A DNA stretch of 52,086 bases from Paracoccaceae bacterium (GCA_016778765.1 JADHOV010000019.1:1-52086); one strand, 5' to 3'. Counted from the first letter of the stretch, positions 6,851 through 16,597 are shown. A program made the numbers and translations. The notes: a model not told the origin generated them from the sequence alone.

Positions 6851-8299
6851 TTATTCAGCAGCAAGCTGCGCTGCGCGATGCGCCTGCGCGGTTTCAAGCG
6901 GAAAAACTTTGGCTGCATTGAGCAACCATTTAGGATCAAAAACATCCTTGAGCCACATTTGTGCCTCAAGATCAATTGGATCAAATTGCACATTCATCAA
7001 ATCACGTTTTTCAACACCAACCCCGTGCTCTCCGGTCAAACAGCCGCCAACCTCGACGCACAGTTTTAATATCTCAGCGCCAAAAGCTTCGCAGATTTCC
7101 AGATCCCCCGGCTTATTGGCATCATACAAGATCAGCGGGTGCATATTACCATCACCCGCATGGAAAACATTGCCAACGGCCAGGCCAAATTGTTGACTTA
7201 ACTCGCTTATGCGGTGCAAAACGTAAGGCAATTCGCTCACCGGAATTGTGCCATCCAGGCACATATAATCATTGATCTGCCCCATGGCGCCAAAGGCAGA
7301 TTTACGCCCCAACCAGATGCGTCCGGCCTCATCCTGATCCCGCGCCTGCCGCAATTCTACCGGATTATGCCGGCTGGCAATCGCCGTGATCTTCTCCAAT
7401 TGCTCTTCAATTTCCAAAGCGCTGCCTTCGACCTCAACGATCAACAGCGCTTCACAATCAGGATAGCCGGCGCCGGAAAACGCATCTGTCGCTTCGATGC
7501 AGGGGCGATCCATAAATTCGATCGCCACGGGCAAAACCCCCGCCTGAATAATATCCGACACGCAGGCCCCAGCCACTTCATTGCTGTCAAAGCCCATCAA
7601 AACCGGCAGCGCGCCTTCTGGCTTGTGTAAAATCCGCAGCGTTGCTTCCGTCACCACGCCCAATTGCCCTTCCGAGCCACAAATCACCCCCAAAAGATCC
7701 AAACCGGCCGCATCAAGATGGGCACCACCAATTTCAATAATATCGCCTTGCATGGTGACCATTTTCACCCCCAGCAAGTTATTCGATGTCACGCCATATT
7801 TGAGACAATGCGCGCCGCCAGAATTCATCGCAATATTACCGGCAATCGCGCAGGCCAACTGGCTGGAAGGATCCGGAGCATAAAAGAACCCTTGCGCCTC
7901 AACCGCGCCGGTCACGCTGAGATTGGTGCGCCCCGTTTGAACCTTGATAACGCGATTCTCATAATCGGTTTCAAGCACGTCATTCATCCGCGCCACGCCC
8001 AAAATTAGACTATCTGCGGTTGGCAAGGCCCCGCCAGCCAAAGAGGTCCCCGCCCCGCGCGGCACAACAGGCACATTCATCTCGTGACATAGCTTTAAAA
8101 CGGTGGCGACTTCTTGCGTGCTGCGGGGTAAGACCGCAGCCATGGGCGGGCACCGATAGGCCGATAACCCATCGCATTCATAGGCTTTGGTTTCCACCGG
8201 ATCCGAGATCACAGAATCGCTTGGCAAGAGAGCATGCAACCGACGCACCAATTCAGCTTTGCGCCTCAAAACATCAGGATTTGGCCGGGGCATCTGCAT
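6851..8299 (-). CDS. glcD: Glycolate oxidase catalytic flavoprotein GlcD
   Basis: A 482-residue FAD-linked oxidase. The FAD-binding PCMH domain covers about residues 50-230, with PRGAGTSLAGG at 80-90. A C-terminal FAD-linked oxidase cap follows, with GNVFHAGDGNMHP and TGEHGVGVEKR. It catalyses oxidation of glycolate or related 2-hydroxy acids, letting the cell use glycolate exuded by phytoplankton. An AGGAGAG ribosome binding site lies 4 bases before the ATG. It is the first gene of glcDEF; the upstream 215 bases hold the probable promoter and a dyad resembling GntR-family operators. Confidence 0.95.
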   Translation of the reverse strand: MQMPRPNPDVLRRKAELVRRLHALLPSDSVISDPVETKAYECDGLSAYRCPPMAAVLPRSTQEVATVLKLCHEMNVPVVPRGAGTSLAGGALPTADSLILGVARMNDVLETDYENRVIKVQTGRTNLSVTGAVEAQGFFYAPDPSSQLACAIAGNIAMNSGGAHCLKYGVTSNNLLGVKMVTMQGDIIEIGGAHLDAAGLDLLGVICGSEGQLGVVTEATLRILHKPEGALPVLMGFDSNEVAGACVSDIIQAGVLPVAIEFMDRPCIEATDAFSGAGYPDCEALLIVEVEGSALEIEEQLEKITAIASRHNPVELRQARDQDEAGRIWLGRKSAFGAMGQINDYMCLDGTIPVSELPYVLHRISELSQQFGLAVGNVFHAGDGNMHPLILYDANKPGDLEICEAFGAEILKLCVEVGGCLTGEHGVGVEKRDLMNVQFDPIDLEAQMWLKDVFDPKWLLNAAKVFPLETAQAHRAAQLAAE

Positions 8300-8311
8300 A
8301 AAACTCTCCTT

Positions 8312-8334
8312 ATTGGTAAGCTTTTATAACCAAT
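8312..8334. promoter_or_regulatory. Candidate operator upstream of glcD
   Basis: ATTGGT (8312-8317) and ACCAAT (8329-8334) form a perfect 6-bp dyad with 11 bases between arms, just upstream of the glcD ribosome binding site. A second small palindrome (CCAATTTTGG, 8330-8339) overlaps it. The half sites match those bound by FadR/PdhR-type GntR regulators, although the usual spacing is 3. A GlcC-like regulator would fit, but none is encoded nearby. Confidence 0.4.
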
Positions 8335-8514
8335 TTTGGCTATTTACAATATGTTTGCTTAAAAAGAAAGCATCATCCGCTCTTCCCCGGCGGAGCTTCC
8401 GCTGAAGGTTTACGAGGTGGGGTAAAGATACCAGCACCAGATTAACATTGAGATCCGGTGCCGGCTGCGGCATCCGAGAGGTCAGTCAGGAACGCATCGG
8501 CACAACAAAAAAGA

Positions 8515-10563
8515 CTATGCGCGTTTTCGACCCTCGCGCAGCCAGGCCAGCACCCCAATTAAAGACACCAAAAACGCCGCCAGCCAGCCCGGAATCAATG
8601 AAAACTGGCTCAATTGAACATTTTCATAAGCCTGTCGGGGTGTGATCCCAAGCCAGCCGCGCCCCGCGGCGGCACGCCCTGTATTCACGGCTCTTACCCG
8701 CGGCAGACCCTCCTGCAGCCAAAAAACGCCCCCCGAATTTTCTTTTATGATTGGCAATACCAGGCCGGCAGTGCTGAGCGGGTTTTCAAACTCTTTGGGG
8801 GTGGCGCTGCCAATCGCAAAAGCGCGCGTGAGCGCTCCGTCCGACATCTTAAAAAGCCCGGTTTGGGTGTTTTTATAAAGGCCTTGAAACTGACCCGGCG
8901 CGCGTTCTTCTAGGGAAAGCTTTTGAGAAATTCCAGACGGCGCAACAACTTCAACCGGATCTACCACGGCGTTTAGACTGCGTCGCGTGATCAAAATACC
9001 CTCCTCCAATTGCTCTGCAAGCAGCGCCTCCTCTTCCAATTCTGGCTCACTCATCAGCCAATGCGCCAAACGGCGCAGCAATTCCTGTTGCGGCCCTCCC
9101 CCTTCGAAATTACGATCCCACAGCCAGGCGTGATCAGAGGCCAATAAAGCCACGCGCCCAGCTTTAAACCGGTTTAACGTCAAAAGTGGCAGGCCTTGAA
9201 CGCCCTCTAAAATCACATCGCCTCCAAGCGGCAGCAATTCAATCTGGCGCATCCAACGCCCCCAATCGCCAGTCTCTGGCAATTGCGCCGTCACAGGATG
9301 GCGCTGCCCAAATTCGGTTAAAGCCGGCAAAAACCCGTTTTCAATCACCCGCGCGGTCGGTGCCCCGGGAAGAAGCGGCTTCAAGGGAGATCGAAACAAC
9401 GAATTGGCTGAAGCATATTCAGGCCCCGCCGCCAACAAAACAGCGCCGCCATCGCCGACATAGCGCACAATATTCTGCAAATAGGCCGGTGGCAGGATAC
9501 CGCGCCGCTTGTAACGATCAAAAATAATCAAATCAAAATCGTCAATTTTTTCTAAGAAGAGCTGGCGGGTTGGAAAGGCGATTAAGGATAATTCATCAAC
9601 CGGCACACCATCTTGTTTTTCCGGCGGGCGCAGAATTGTAAAATGTACCAAATCCACCGAGCTGTCCGATTTCAATAGGTTGCGCCATGTGCGCGTGCCC
9701 GGATGCGGCTCGCCCGAGACCAGCAAAACCCGCAATCGCTCGCGCACGCCGTTCACGGACAGCATCGCTGCGTTGTTGCTTTCACTGACTTCTCCCGCCA
9801 AGGGCTCTACGCGAAATTCAAAAATATTTTCACCGCCATGCAGGGCTGATAATTCCACATCAACCTCGGTTCCGACCGGCAGGTTAAACTGCGTTGGCGG
9901 CGCACCATCCACCGAGATGAAAACATCTGCGCGCGGATCGGCCCGGGTTACAGCCCCGCTGTCTTCAATTTTCAACGTCACCGTGACCGGCTCACCCAAA
10001 ATAGCAAAAGCCGGGGCATTTTTAATCTCTAACTTGCGGTCAAACTCATCCTTTTCGCCCGTGAGCAGCATGTGAAAAGGCGCTGGGAAGGAAAATCCGG
10101 GCAGCGGGCGATCATGCACTTGCCCATCAGACAAGGCGATCACCGCGGCGATTTGGCCCGCGGGTTCTTGTGCCAAGGCTTCGCGCAACGCAGCAAACAG
10201 CGCAGTGCCCTCTTCTTTGCGATCCTCTATAGAAATTTTACGCACCTCGGCGCCGAATTGGCGTTGAAGCGTCTGCTCTAATACCGTTTCGGCCGCCTCT
10301 AAGCGCGCAATGCGGCCAGCCAAACGGTTCGAAGCCGTTTGATCCTTTAAAAGCAGCACAATATCGGATTTCAAAATTCTTTCCTCGCGGAGCAATTGCG
10401 GGTTTAGCAAAGCCCCGAGCAAAAGCAAAAACGCAGCCATACGCCACGCCCAGCCCCGCAATCCCCGCAGCAAACCAATCCCACCCGCCAGCGCGCAGAT
10501 CACCAACAGGCCGATCCAAACCGGCAGTGGCAATAAAGGATCAAGGAAAACGCTATAGCTCAT
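8515..10563 (-). CDS. Large membrane protein with glutamine-amidotransferase-like fold, MoxR cluster
   Basis: A 682-residue protein. Two hydrophobic helices lie at the N-terminus (about 13-33 and 40-58). A von Willebrand-like region follows (SDIVLLLKDQTASN and IAAVIALSDGQVHD) that lacks an obvious DxSxS metal site. Next come an immunoglobulin-like part and a class I glutamine-amidotransferase-like fold (about 280-480, with FDLIIFDRYKRRG and GGAVLLAAGPEY) without a visible catalytic Cys-His pair. A final helix at about 657-675 ends in basic residues. The soluble part is probably periplasmic. It starts inside the stop of the DUF4159 gene (ATGA) and is the last gene of the operon. Role unknown. 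Confidence 0.75.
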   Translation of the reverse strand: MSYSVFLDPLLPLPVWIGLLVICALAGGIGLLRGLRGWAWRMAAFLLLLGALLNPQLLREERILKSDIVLLLKDQTASNRLAGRIARLEAAETVLEQTLQRQFGAEVRKISIEDRKEEGTALFAALREALAQEPAGQIAAVIALSDGQVHDRPLPGFSFPAPFHMLLTGEKDEFDRKLEIKNAPAFAILGEPVTVTLKIEDSGAVTRADPRADVFISVDGAPPTQFNLPVGTEVDVELSALHGGENIFEFRVEPLAGEVSESNNAAMLSVNGVRERLRVLLVSGEPHPGTRTWRNLLKSDSSVDLVHFTILRPPEKQDGVPVDELSLIAFPTRQLFLEKIDDFDLIIFDRYKRRGILPPAYLQNIVRYVGDGGAVLLAAGPEYASANSLFRSPLKPLLPGAPTARVIENGFLPALTEFGQRHPVTAQLPETGDWGRWMRQIELLPLGGDVILEGVQGLPLLTLNRFKAGRVALLASDHAWLWDRNFEGGGPQQELLRRLAHWLMSEPELEEEALLAEQLEEGILITRRSLNAVVDPVEVVAPSGISQKLSLEERAPGQFQGLYKNTQTGLFKMSDGALTRAFAIGSATPKEFENPLSTAGLVLPIIKENSGGVFWLQEGLPRVRAVNTGRAAAGRGWLGITPRQAYENVQLSQFSLIPGWLAAFLVSLIGVLAWLREGRKRA

Positions 10564-13304
10564 TGCCCAAGCCGCTCAAGCAATGCAGGAACATGCACTT
10601 GGTCAGATTTGTAATTTCCGGTCAACACATGCATCAGCAGATTAATGCCAAAGCGAAACGCGATTTCGCGCTGTCTTTCCCCGATATATCCGCGGCCCAC
10701 GGGGTATAAGGCGCGCCCCTGCCTATCGACCGCCCAGGCCGCGGCCCAATCATTGCTGCCAATCAATATCGGGGTCACTCCGTCATTGCGCACTTGAAAA
10801 GGCAAGCCGCTTTCACCAGCGTCACTCACCATGCTTTTAGCCAGCCAAAGCGGGCCATTTCGAAACCGGCCCGGAAAATCCTGCAATAGATAAAAACTGC
10901 GCGTCAGCACATGCCCCTCTGGCACCGGCTCAAGCGCAGGCACATCCAAGATGCGCGCGAGGCGCCGCAACACTTGGTTTTCGCGGCTTTGGCTTGTGAT
11001 CTGGCCAAGATCGGCATCGCGCGTATCGATAAACAGCACGCCGCCCGTTTGCATAAATCCGTTCAATTTATCAGCCGCTTTAGCGCTCAGCGCTGGCTGA
11101 TCGGGACTGATCAACCAGTATAAAAGCGGGAACAGCGCCAGTTCGTCCTCGTCCAAATTCACGCCCCGCGGTTGCCCTGGCTCAACCGATGTGCGCTCGC
11201 CCATTCGGCGCGATAGCCCATCCAGGGCTTGAAAAGCCAAAAGATCCAGCTTTGAATCCCCCGTTATGACATGCCCCAACGTCACCGTTGAGCTGGCCGC
11301 TGTGACATCACTGGGCAGCCTGTCTTGGGCATGAACAGCGATTGGATTATGAACCAAAGTGACGGTGGCCAAAATCGCCCCCGCGATTATGGTGCGGCCA
11401 CTCAGCGCCAAACTGGCCAAAACATCCACCGCCAGAGCAATAAGGGCCACGCTTAAAAACCACCCGCTGAGATCCCGTGTCTGTTGCGTGATATCCACTT
11501 TTTGTACCCAGTCCGGCCAGATCATGGGCGCCAAATCTGCAGATTTTGGCTCAAGATTGTGAGACGCCAGCTGCCCCTTAAATTCATATAAGCCCGGCGG
11601 GCTAAGCGCGCCAAAGCGCCGCTGCTGTAACAACTCAGCAGCGATTCCTGGCAAGTAATCCGCATCCACTATTTCACCAAGGCCATCCAGAACCTGAACC
11701 GGACTCCATACCGAGTCCGCCGCCAACGGCACCTCATCCTGCCAGCCCCGCGCCGCGTTCAGCCGGTTTAGCATATCTAAGAATAAACCACTTAGGGGTA
11801 AGTTGCTCCAGTCTGTATTGGCGGTGATATGCCAGAAGACGATCTGCCCCGAACCAGCTTCTTTGCGGGTGATCAGTGGCGTTCCGTCTTGCAACCGGGC
11901 GATAACGCGCGCGGCCAAATCTGGGCTGGGTTGCGCCAAAACTTGGGCCCTCACGCGAATATCAGGGGGAAGGGTCAAACCGGAAAACGGGCCATCAAGC
12001 GCAAAGGGCTCAATTGCTTTAGGTTGTTCCCAACTCATTGCGCCGCCAAGCTGGCGCCCGCCTTGCCGCAACACGACTGGCAGCAAAGGATCTTCGCGCA
12101 AGGCCGCTGGATTTACAGCCGCCAATCTTGGGCCCGCAAACCGCACCAATGTCCCCCCAGCTTTCACCCAATCCAGCAGCGGTTCAGGATCGGCCAAAGG
12201 CAGCATATCGGTCCAAATGATAAGATCAGGATTGGCCAGTAAAACCTGCTCTAACGCCCCTGTAATAAAGGCCACTTTTGGCGCCAACGCCTTTTGAACA
12301 AAATGCAGCGGATCTAAAAGGTCCAAGCTTTCGGTGCTTGCCGGCCCGCCAAATAAGGCCACTTCGGCGCGCTTAATTTGATTGCCCAATAAATAAAGCG
12401 CCGCCGCATGATCTTGCCCCTTAATCTCAAACCTTTCAAGCCGTGATAAAATTTCTGTTGGCGCTTTAAACTTTACCTCCTGCTCTGTTTCGCCGGCGAT
12501 CAGGTTAACCGTTTCGCGCAGCAAGACCGTTCTTGTTCCTGCAGGATCGCGGCCAATTCCCAAAATAGCCACCGACCGATCCGATCCATGCGCGCTCCGG
12601 CGCAGGCTAAGAGAGACTTGTCCTGCCGCGTATTGCAAATCGCCCAGCGCTAAAATTTCACTCTGCGCAGAGATCAAACGCACCGCGCCTGCCGCGCGCA
12701 ACCGCTGCAGGATGTCTTGACGCGCGCCGTCATAGTCCAAACCATCTGACAGCCAAAGCGTGTCAAATTTGGCGCCTCTCAAAGCCTCAAGCTGCGCGTT
12801 GACCTGCGCCCATTCTGGGGCATAGGGGCGCGGCTGCAGCGTTTCGACTTCTTGCGCCAGCGCCTGCGCGCTTTGAAACGCAATCGGGTTTGGAGCGGTT
12901 GCCAGCATCACGCCAACCCGTTGCCCCGCCCGCGCAGCTTTGCGCAAATCGGCCTTTAACACATCCCGTTGAAACTCAAACTCGGGCGCTGAAGCCCATC
13001 CGCCATCCACCACGATCAAAAGGTCTGGGCCGCGATCAAGCTGCGTTTGCGGATTGAGAATCGGGCCTGCAAACCCAATCAAAACCGCCGCAATTGCCAG
13101 GCTGCGCAAAACAAGCAGCCACCAAGGCGCATGCGCACTGGTTTGGGTTTCATCTTCCAACCCCAGCAACAAACCCACCGCCGGAAACAACTTTTGTACG
13201 GGCGCCGGCGGCAAAGCCCGCAGCAAAATCCAAAGCAGCGGCAGAAGCAGCAACCCCCAAAGCACCCACGGGGCGTTGAACGCGATGACACTCCAACCAG
13301 GCAT
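10560..13304 (-). CDS. BatA/DUF4159 domain membrane protein
   Basis: A 914-residue protein. The N-terminus (about 1-85) is a BatA-type aerotolerance domain with two membrane helices, in the context FNAPWVLWGLLLLPLLWILL. A degenerate von Willebrand-like region follows (LLIVVDGGWASAPEFE), then a long periplasmic stretch, a pair of membrane helices at roughly 610-665, and a C-terminal DUF4159 domain (about 690-905, with GGVLFIDTRDAD). It overlaps its upstream neighbour by one base (TGATG) and the downstream gene by four. MoxR-linked proteins of this kind are thought to be assembled or remodelled by the AAA+ partner. The substrate is not known. Confidence 0.85.
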   Translation of the reverse strand: MPGWSVIAFNAPWVLWGLLLLPLLWILLRALPPAPVQKLFPAVGLLLGLEDETQTSAHAPWWLLVLRSLAIAAVLIGFAGPILNPQTQLDRGPDLLIVVDGGWASAPEFEFQRDVLKADLRKAARAGQRVGVMLATAPNPIAFQSAQALAQEVETLQPRPYAPEWAQVNAQLEALRGAKFDTLWLSDGLDYDGARQDILQRLRAAGAVRLISAQSEILALGDLQYAAGQVSLSLRRSAHGSDRSVAILGIGRDPAGTRTVLLRETVNLIAGETEQEVKFKAPTEILSRLERFEIKGQDHAAALYLLGNQIKRAEVALFGGPASTESLDLLDPLHFVQKALAPKVAFITGALEQVLLANPDLIIWTDMLPLADPEPLLDWVKAGGTLVRFAGPRLAAVNPAALREDPLLPVVLRQGGRQLGGAMSWEQPKAIEPFALDGPFSGLTLPPDIRVRAQVLAQPSPDLAARVIARLQDGTPLITRKEAGSGQIVFWHITANTDWSNLPLSGLFLDMLNRLNAARGWQDEVPLAADSVWSPVQVLDGLGEIVDADYLPGIAAELLQQRRFGALSPPGLYEFKGQLASHNLEPKSADLAPMIWPDWVQKVDITQQTRDLSGWFLSVALIALAVDVLASLALSGRTIIAGAILATVTLVHNPIAVHAQDRLPSDVTAASSTVTLGHVITGDSKLDLLAFQALDGLSRRMGERTSVEPGQPRGVNLDEDELALFPLLYWLISPDQPALSAKAADKLNGFMQTGGVLFIDTRDADLGQITSQSRENQVLRRLARILDVPALEPVPEGHVLTRSFYLLQDFPGRFRNGPLWLAKSMVSDAGESGLPFQVRNDGVTPILIGSNDWAAAWAVDRQGRALYPVGRGYIGERQREIAFRFGINLLMHVLTGNYKSDQVHVPALLERLGQ

Positions 13305-14185
13305 CAGCGGCGGCGCCCCTCTTGGCCAAGCGCTTTATGCAATTGTAAAAGGGCCGATATTGGATTTGCATTGCTGACATAGCTGATCAGCTGCCAGCCT
13401 GCGGCTTTTGCCAAAGTTGCCAACCCGTCGCGCCGCGCCGCCAGGCGCTCTAAATATTGCACGCGCAAATCTGCCGCCTGTAAACTGTCATGCTGCAGGC
13501 GTTTCAGCGGGCTTTGAAAAACAGCCCGCCCGCGATAGGGAAACTCAACCTCTGCGGAGTCTAAAACCTGCAATATCACACCATTAATTCCGGCATCGAC
13601 AGCTTTGCTCAACGCCAGTTTTAACGGATCTAAATCTCCTAGGAAATCTGATATGAAAACCGCGCGGGCATTCGGTATGAAAGCCGGGTCCAAAGCTGTG
13701 GTATATTCTTCAAAGCCAGGTTTTAAAAAGGCATCCGCCAATCTGAAAATCTGTTTACGGCCGCGCGCTGGGGGCAAACCTGTGGTCGCCAAACCCACTT
13801 TTTCACCGGCTTTCTCAGCTGCAATCGCCAGCGCCAAAGCTAAAACACCTGCCTGCTGGAGTTTTGAAGGGGCCGTTTGAGATGAAAATTGCATCGACCG
13901 CGCGCTATCTACCCAAATCTGAAGCGCTTGCGCGGTTCTCCATTCTTGCTGGCGCACAAAATACCCGTCACTTTTGCCCGAGCGGCGGTGATCTATTGCC
14001 TGCAGCGTATCCTGTTGCGGTTGATAGGGCCGATATTGCCAGAAATCCTCACCGATACCCGACCGGCGGCGGCCGTGACCGCCCATCAGCGCGTTTTGCG
14101 CCAAGCGGTCAGCAGCCAACAGCAACGCCCCTAATGGGTCCGCCAATTGCCCCGCATTGCCATGAAGAGAGGCCGCTAAACTCAT
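13304..14185 (-). CDS. DUF58 domain protein, MoxR partner
   Basis: A 293-residue soluble protein with the DUF58 signature region: GRRRSGIGEDFWQYRPYQ near residues 39-56, then AIDHRRSGKSD and the von Willebrand-like strand ALQIWVDSARSM. DUF58 proteins nearly always sit next to moxR and are presumed adaptors or clients of the ATPase. The gene overlaps moxR by 4 bases (ATGA) and the DUF4159 gene by 1 base, so the operon is translationally coupled throughout. Biochemical function is unproven for the family. Confidence 0.9.
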   Translation of the reverse strand: MSLAASLHGNAGQLADPLGALLLAADRLAQNALMGGHGRRRSGIGEDFWQYRPYQPQQDTLQAIDHRRSGKSDGYFVRQQEWRTAQALQIWVDSARSMQFSSQTAPSKLQQAGVLALALAIAAEKAGEKVGLATTGLPPARGRKQIFRLADAFLKPGFEEYTTALDPAFIPNARAVFISDFLGDLDPLKLALSKAVDAGINGVILQVLDSAEVEFPYRGRAVFQSPLKRLQHDSLQAADLRVQYLERLAARRDGLATLAKAAGWQLISYVSNANPISALLQLHKALGQEGRRR

Positions 14186-15189
14186 GCCGCAGCGCGCGCG
14201 TGATCAAGCTGATCTGCAATACGGCGAATAAGCTCCGGCAAATCCACACCATTGGCCTGCGCCGAATAGCGCAACGCCATGCGATGCGCCAAAACGGGAA
14301 CCGCCAATGCCAGCACATCCTGCACCGAGGGCGATAAACGGCCTTGCAAAAGCGCCCAGGCGCGTGCAGAAAGCATTAAAGATTGCGCCGCGCGCGGCCC
14401 CGGGCCCCACGCAACCGTCTCGCGTAACTCTTTTAACGAAGAAGCATCCTCGGGGCGACACGCGCGCACCAAATCAAGGATAAAGTTAACCACACTATTT
14501 CCTATTGGCATTTGGCGAACCACTTTTTGCGCCGCCATTAATCGAGCCGGATCAAACACCTGCGCAACCCCCACCTGCCCCACCCCTGTGGTTTCAAGCA
14601 AAATCTCGCGTTCGGTCTCGCGATCTGGATAATCCAAAGTGATTTGCAGCAAAAACCGATCCAGCTGCGCCTCTGGCAACGGATAGGTTCCTTCTTGTTC
14701 AATTGGGTTTTGAGTGGCCAAAACATGAAACGGCTGCGGCAGCGGGCGCGTTTGTCCGGCGATCGACACTTGCCCTTCTTGCATCGCTTGCAGCAAGGCA
14801 GATTGCGTGCGCGGGCTGGCGCGATTGATCTCATCTGCCATTAAAAGCTGGCTGAAAATCGGTCCCTCAATAAACTTAAATTGCCGCGTCCCATCAGACT
14901 TCGTTTCCAATATTTCAGACCCTAAAATATCAGCCGGCATCAGATCAGGTGTAAATTGCACGCGTTGGGTGTGCAGCCCCAGCACATCCCCCAAAGTGTT
15001 CACGAGCAGGGTCTTTCCCAGCCCAGGCACCCCGACCAGCAATCCATGCCCCCCCGATAACAGCGCGGTCAGGCTTAGATCTATAACCGATTTCTGACCG
15101 ATGAATTTCTTAGCAATTTCGGCCTTCATCTGGGCCAAATCTGCCGTTAGATCCTCTATCTGATCCGCAATATCTCGTGACGACGACAT
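14182..15189 (-). CDS. MoxR-family AAA+ ATPase
   Basis: A 335-residue AAA+ chaperone-like ATPase. Walker A is GVPGLGKT at 53-60, Walker B LLMADE at 115-120, sensor 1 lies in VLATQNPIEQEGTYPLPEAQ, and a C-terminal lid follows. MoxR proteins remodel or activate von Willebrand-domain partners. The frame is open upstream to 15408, but the start at 15189 is preferred: the family N-terminus begins there and AAGGGGA lies 8 bases before the ATG. It is the first gene of the four-gene cluster and is divergent from the DUF1285 gene, with the shared promoter region between them. Confidence 0.94.
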   Translation of the reverse strand: MSSSRDIADQIEDLTADLAQMKAEIAKKFIGQKSVIDLSLTALLSGGHGLLVGVPGLGKTLLVNTLGDVLGLHTQRVQFTPDLMPADILGSEILETKSDGTRQFKFIEGPIFSQLLMADEINRASPRTQSALLQAMQEGQVSIAGQTRPLPQPFHVLATQNPIEQEGTYPLPEAQLDRFLLQITLDYPDRETEREILLETTGVGQVGVAQVFDPARLMAAQKVVRQMPIGNSVVNFILDLVRACRPEDASSLKELRETVAWGPGPRAAQSLMLSARAWALLQGRLSPSVQDVLALAVPVLAHRMALRYSAQANGVDLPELIRRIADQLDHARAAA

Positions 15190-15247
15190 GGCTTTTTCCC
15201 CTTTGACAAATATATAGGTGTTATTGAGTGTATTGCGACAAAACAAA

Positions 15248-15850
15248 ATGGCAAAACCAATGAGTGCAGAAAAAATAGCATCGCCCAGCGCCGAAGGGCT
15301 GGCGCAGGCTGCAAGAGCCGCCAGAGATGGGCGCAAATTGCCGCCCGTCCACTTGTGGAATCCACCGTTTTGCGGGGATTTGGATATGCGCATCGCCCGC
15401 GACGGCACCTGGTTTTATCAAGGCACGCCCATCGGCCGCTTCGAGCTGGTGCGGCTATTTTCATCCATCCTGCGCAAAGATGGAGATAGCTACGTCTTGG
15501 TTACCCCAGTTGAGAAAGTGGGAATCACCGTGGATGACGCCCCTTTTGTGGCTGTGGATTTTGAAAATATCGGCACCCCAGATAGGCCCGTTTTGTGCTT
15601 TGAAACGCATGTTGGTGATTTTTCGCAAGCCGGGCGGGAAAACCCAATTCGCGTTGAAAAGCACCCAGAAACTGGCGAGCCCGCGCCCTATATTCATATC
15701 CGAGCCGGGCTAGAGGCGTTGATCGATCGCAAAAGCTTTTACCGCTTGGTCGAGCGGGGCGAACAAGCCGAGCATCAGGGCCAAACCTGGTATGGCATTT
15801 ATTCCGATGGGGTGTTTTTTCCGATTATTCTAGCAGATGAGCTCAATTAA
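15248..15850 (+). CDS. DUF1285 domain-containing protein
   Basis: A 200-residue cytoplasmic protein of the DUF1285 family, recognised by PPVHLWNPPFCGDLDM, DGTWFYQGTPIGR and VTPVEKVGITVDDAPFVAVD. The family consists of beta-rich proteins of unknown function common in alphaproteobacteria. The ATG at 15248 is chosen; an ATG 15 bases later and a GTG at 15218 are alternatives, and none has a strong ribosome binding site. It is divergent from moxR, with 58 bases between the starts. Confidence 0.88.
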   Translation: MAKPMSAEKIASPSAEGLAQAARAARDGRKLPPVHLWNPPFCGDLDMRIARDGTWFYQGTPIGRFELVRLFSSILRKDGDSYVLVTPVEKVGITVDDAPFVAVDFENIGTPDRPVLCFETHVGDFSQAGRENPIRVEKHPETGEPAPYIHIRAGLEALIDRKSFYRLVERGEQAEHQGQTWYGIYSDGVFFPIILADELN

Positions 15851-15932
15851 CTTAGCTGGCTGCAAAGCGGCGCTATTTTCACAAGGGCCTTTGGGTAGAT
15901 CGTTAACCTTTTAAAACGCAGGCGAATAGATT

Positions 15933-16172
15933 TTATGCGTCGATTGGCACCACGTCGAACTCAACAAAATCGTTCCAGCGCTCAAACCAAAGATCCAACA
16001 AAACAGGACTCTGCGTCTCCATCAACTGATAGCAGATCAACAAATCTTTATTTGGCCAAGAATTCAAATAATAAAGCCCATTCGGAAGCAATCGACCCTG
16101 CCTGTGAAACCTTTCATGGGCTGCGTTCCCACACCCCGCTTTAAACCGTTCTATTACCATATATTTTTGCAT
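15933..16172 (-). CDS. DUF3303 domain-containing protein
   Basis: A 79-residue protein matching the short DUF3303 family: KYMVIERFKAG near the N-terminus, then GRLLPNGLYYLNSW, CYQLMET, and a C-terminal WNDFVEFDVVPI. These are small ferredoxin-like-fold proteins of unknown function. AGGCGGG precedes the ATG at about 4 bases. It is convergent with the DUF1285 gene, and both stand as single genes. A plus-strand frame in the same place has no family resemblance and was dropped. Confidence 0.8.
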   Translation of the reverse strand: MQKYMVIERFKAGCGNAAHERFHRQGRLLPNGLYYLNSWPNKDLLICYQLMETQSPVLLDLWFERWNDFVEFDVVPIDA

Positions 16173-16597
16173 GAACCCGCCTAAAACCCCTATATCAGCA
16201 GGTTCTTCCGGCCCGCGCTATGGAGGGTAAAGGCCTGCCTTGCGAAAAAAAAGATCCGCCATTTTAACGCAGCGCTCTCAGTCACCTGAGATCATAGCGC
16301 AGCGGCTTGATCCAGCTCCGCTTGCCAGTAGGGTTTTTGCGGCTTTTAAGCCGAATTATAAATTTCCCAAAAGGCTTACAAACGTTGGACCCGGTGATTA
16401 AACCTTAGCCCACTGAGAGAGATCTTGCTAAAATTTTATGTTTGTAAACTTATTCCCTTATTAGGGTGTCAGACGAACAAACCTAAACTCAACCCTAAAA
16501 AACACTGAAAAACTGTGGCGGCGCATAATATAAAACCGCTGGTAATACGCAAAAAACTCCGTCTAAAACATAAGTCGAAAGACACGCGAGCAAGTGT
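16173..16597. other. Intergenic region without a recognised gene
   Basis: In these 425 bases I see only small imperfect hairpins, such as CGGCTTTTAAGCCG near 16348, and a 15-codon plus-strand frame at 16219. It probably holds the DUF3303 promoter, and the 3' end of the hydrolase transcript enters it from the right. No RNA gene was recognised. Confidence 0.5.

Noticed and set aside
11803-12297. Plus-strand 164-codon frame within the DUF4159 gene
   Set aside because: Antisense shadow of a well-supported 914-residue gene; low-complexity translation with no motif.
15190-15408. Upstream extension of the MoxR frame
   Set aside because: It would overlap the divergent DUF1285 gene; the family start and ribosome binding site lie at 15189.
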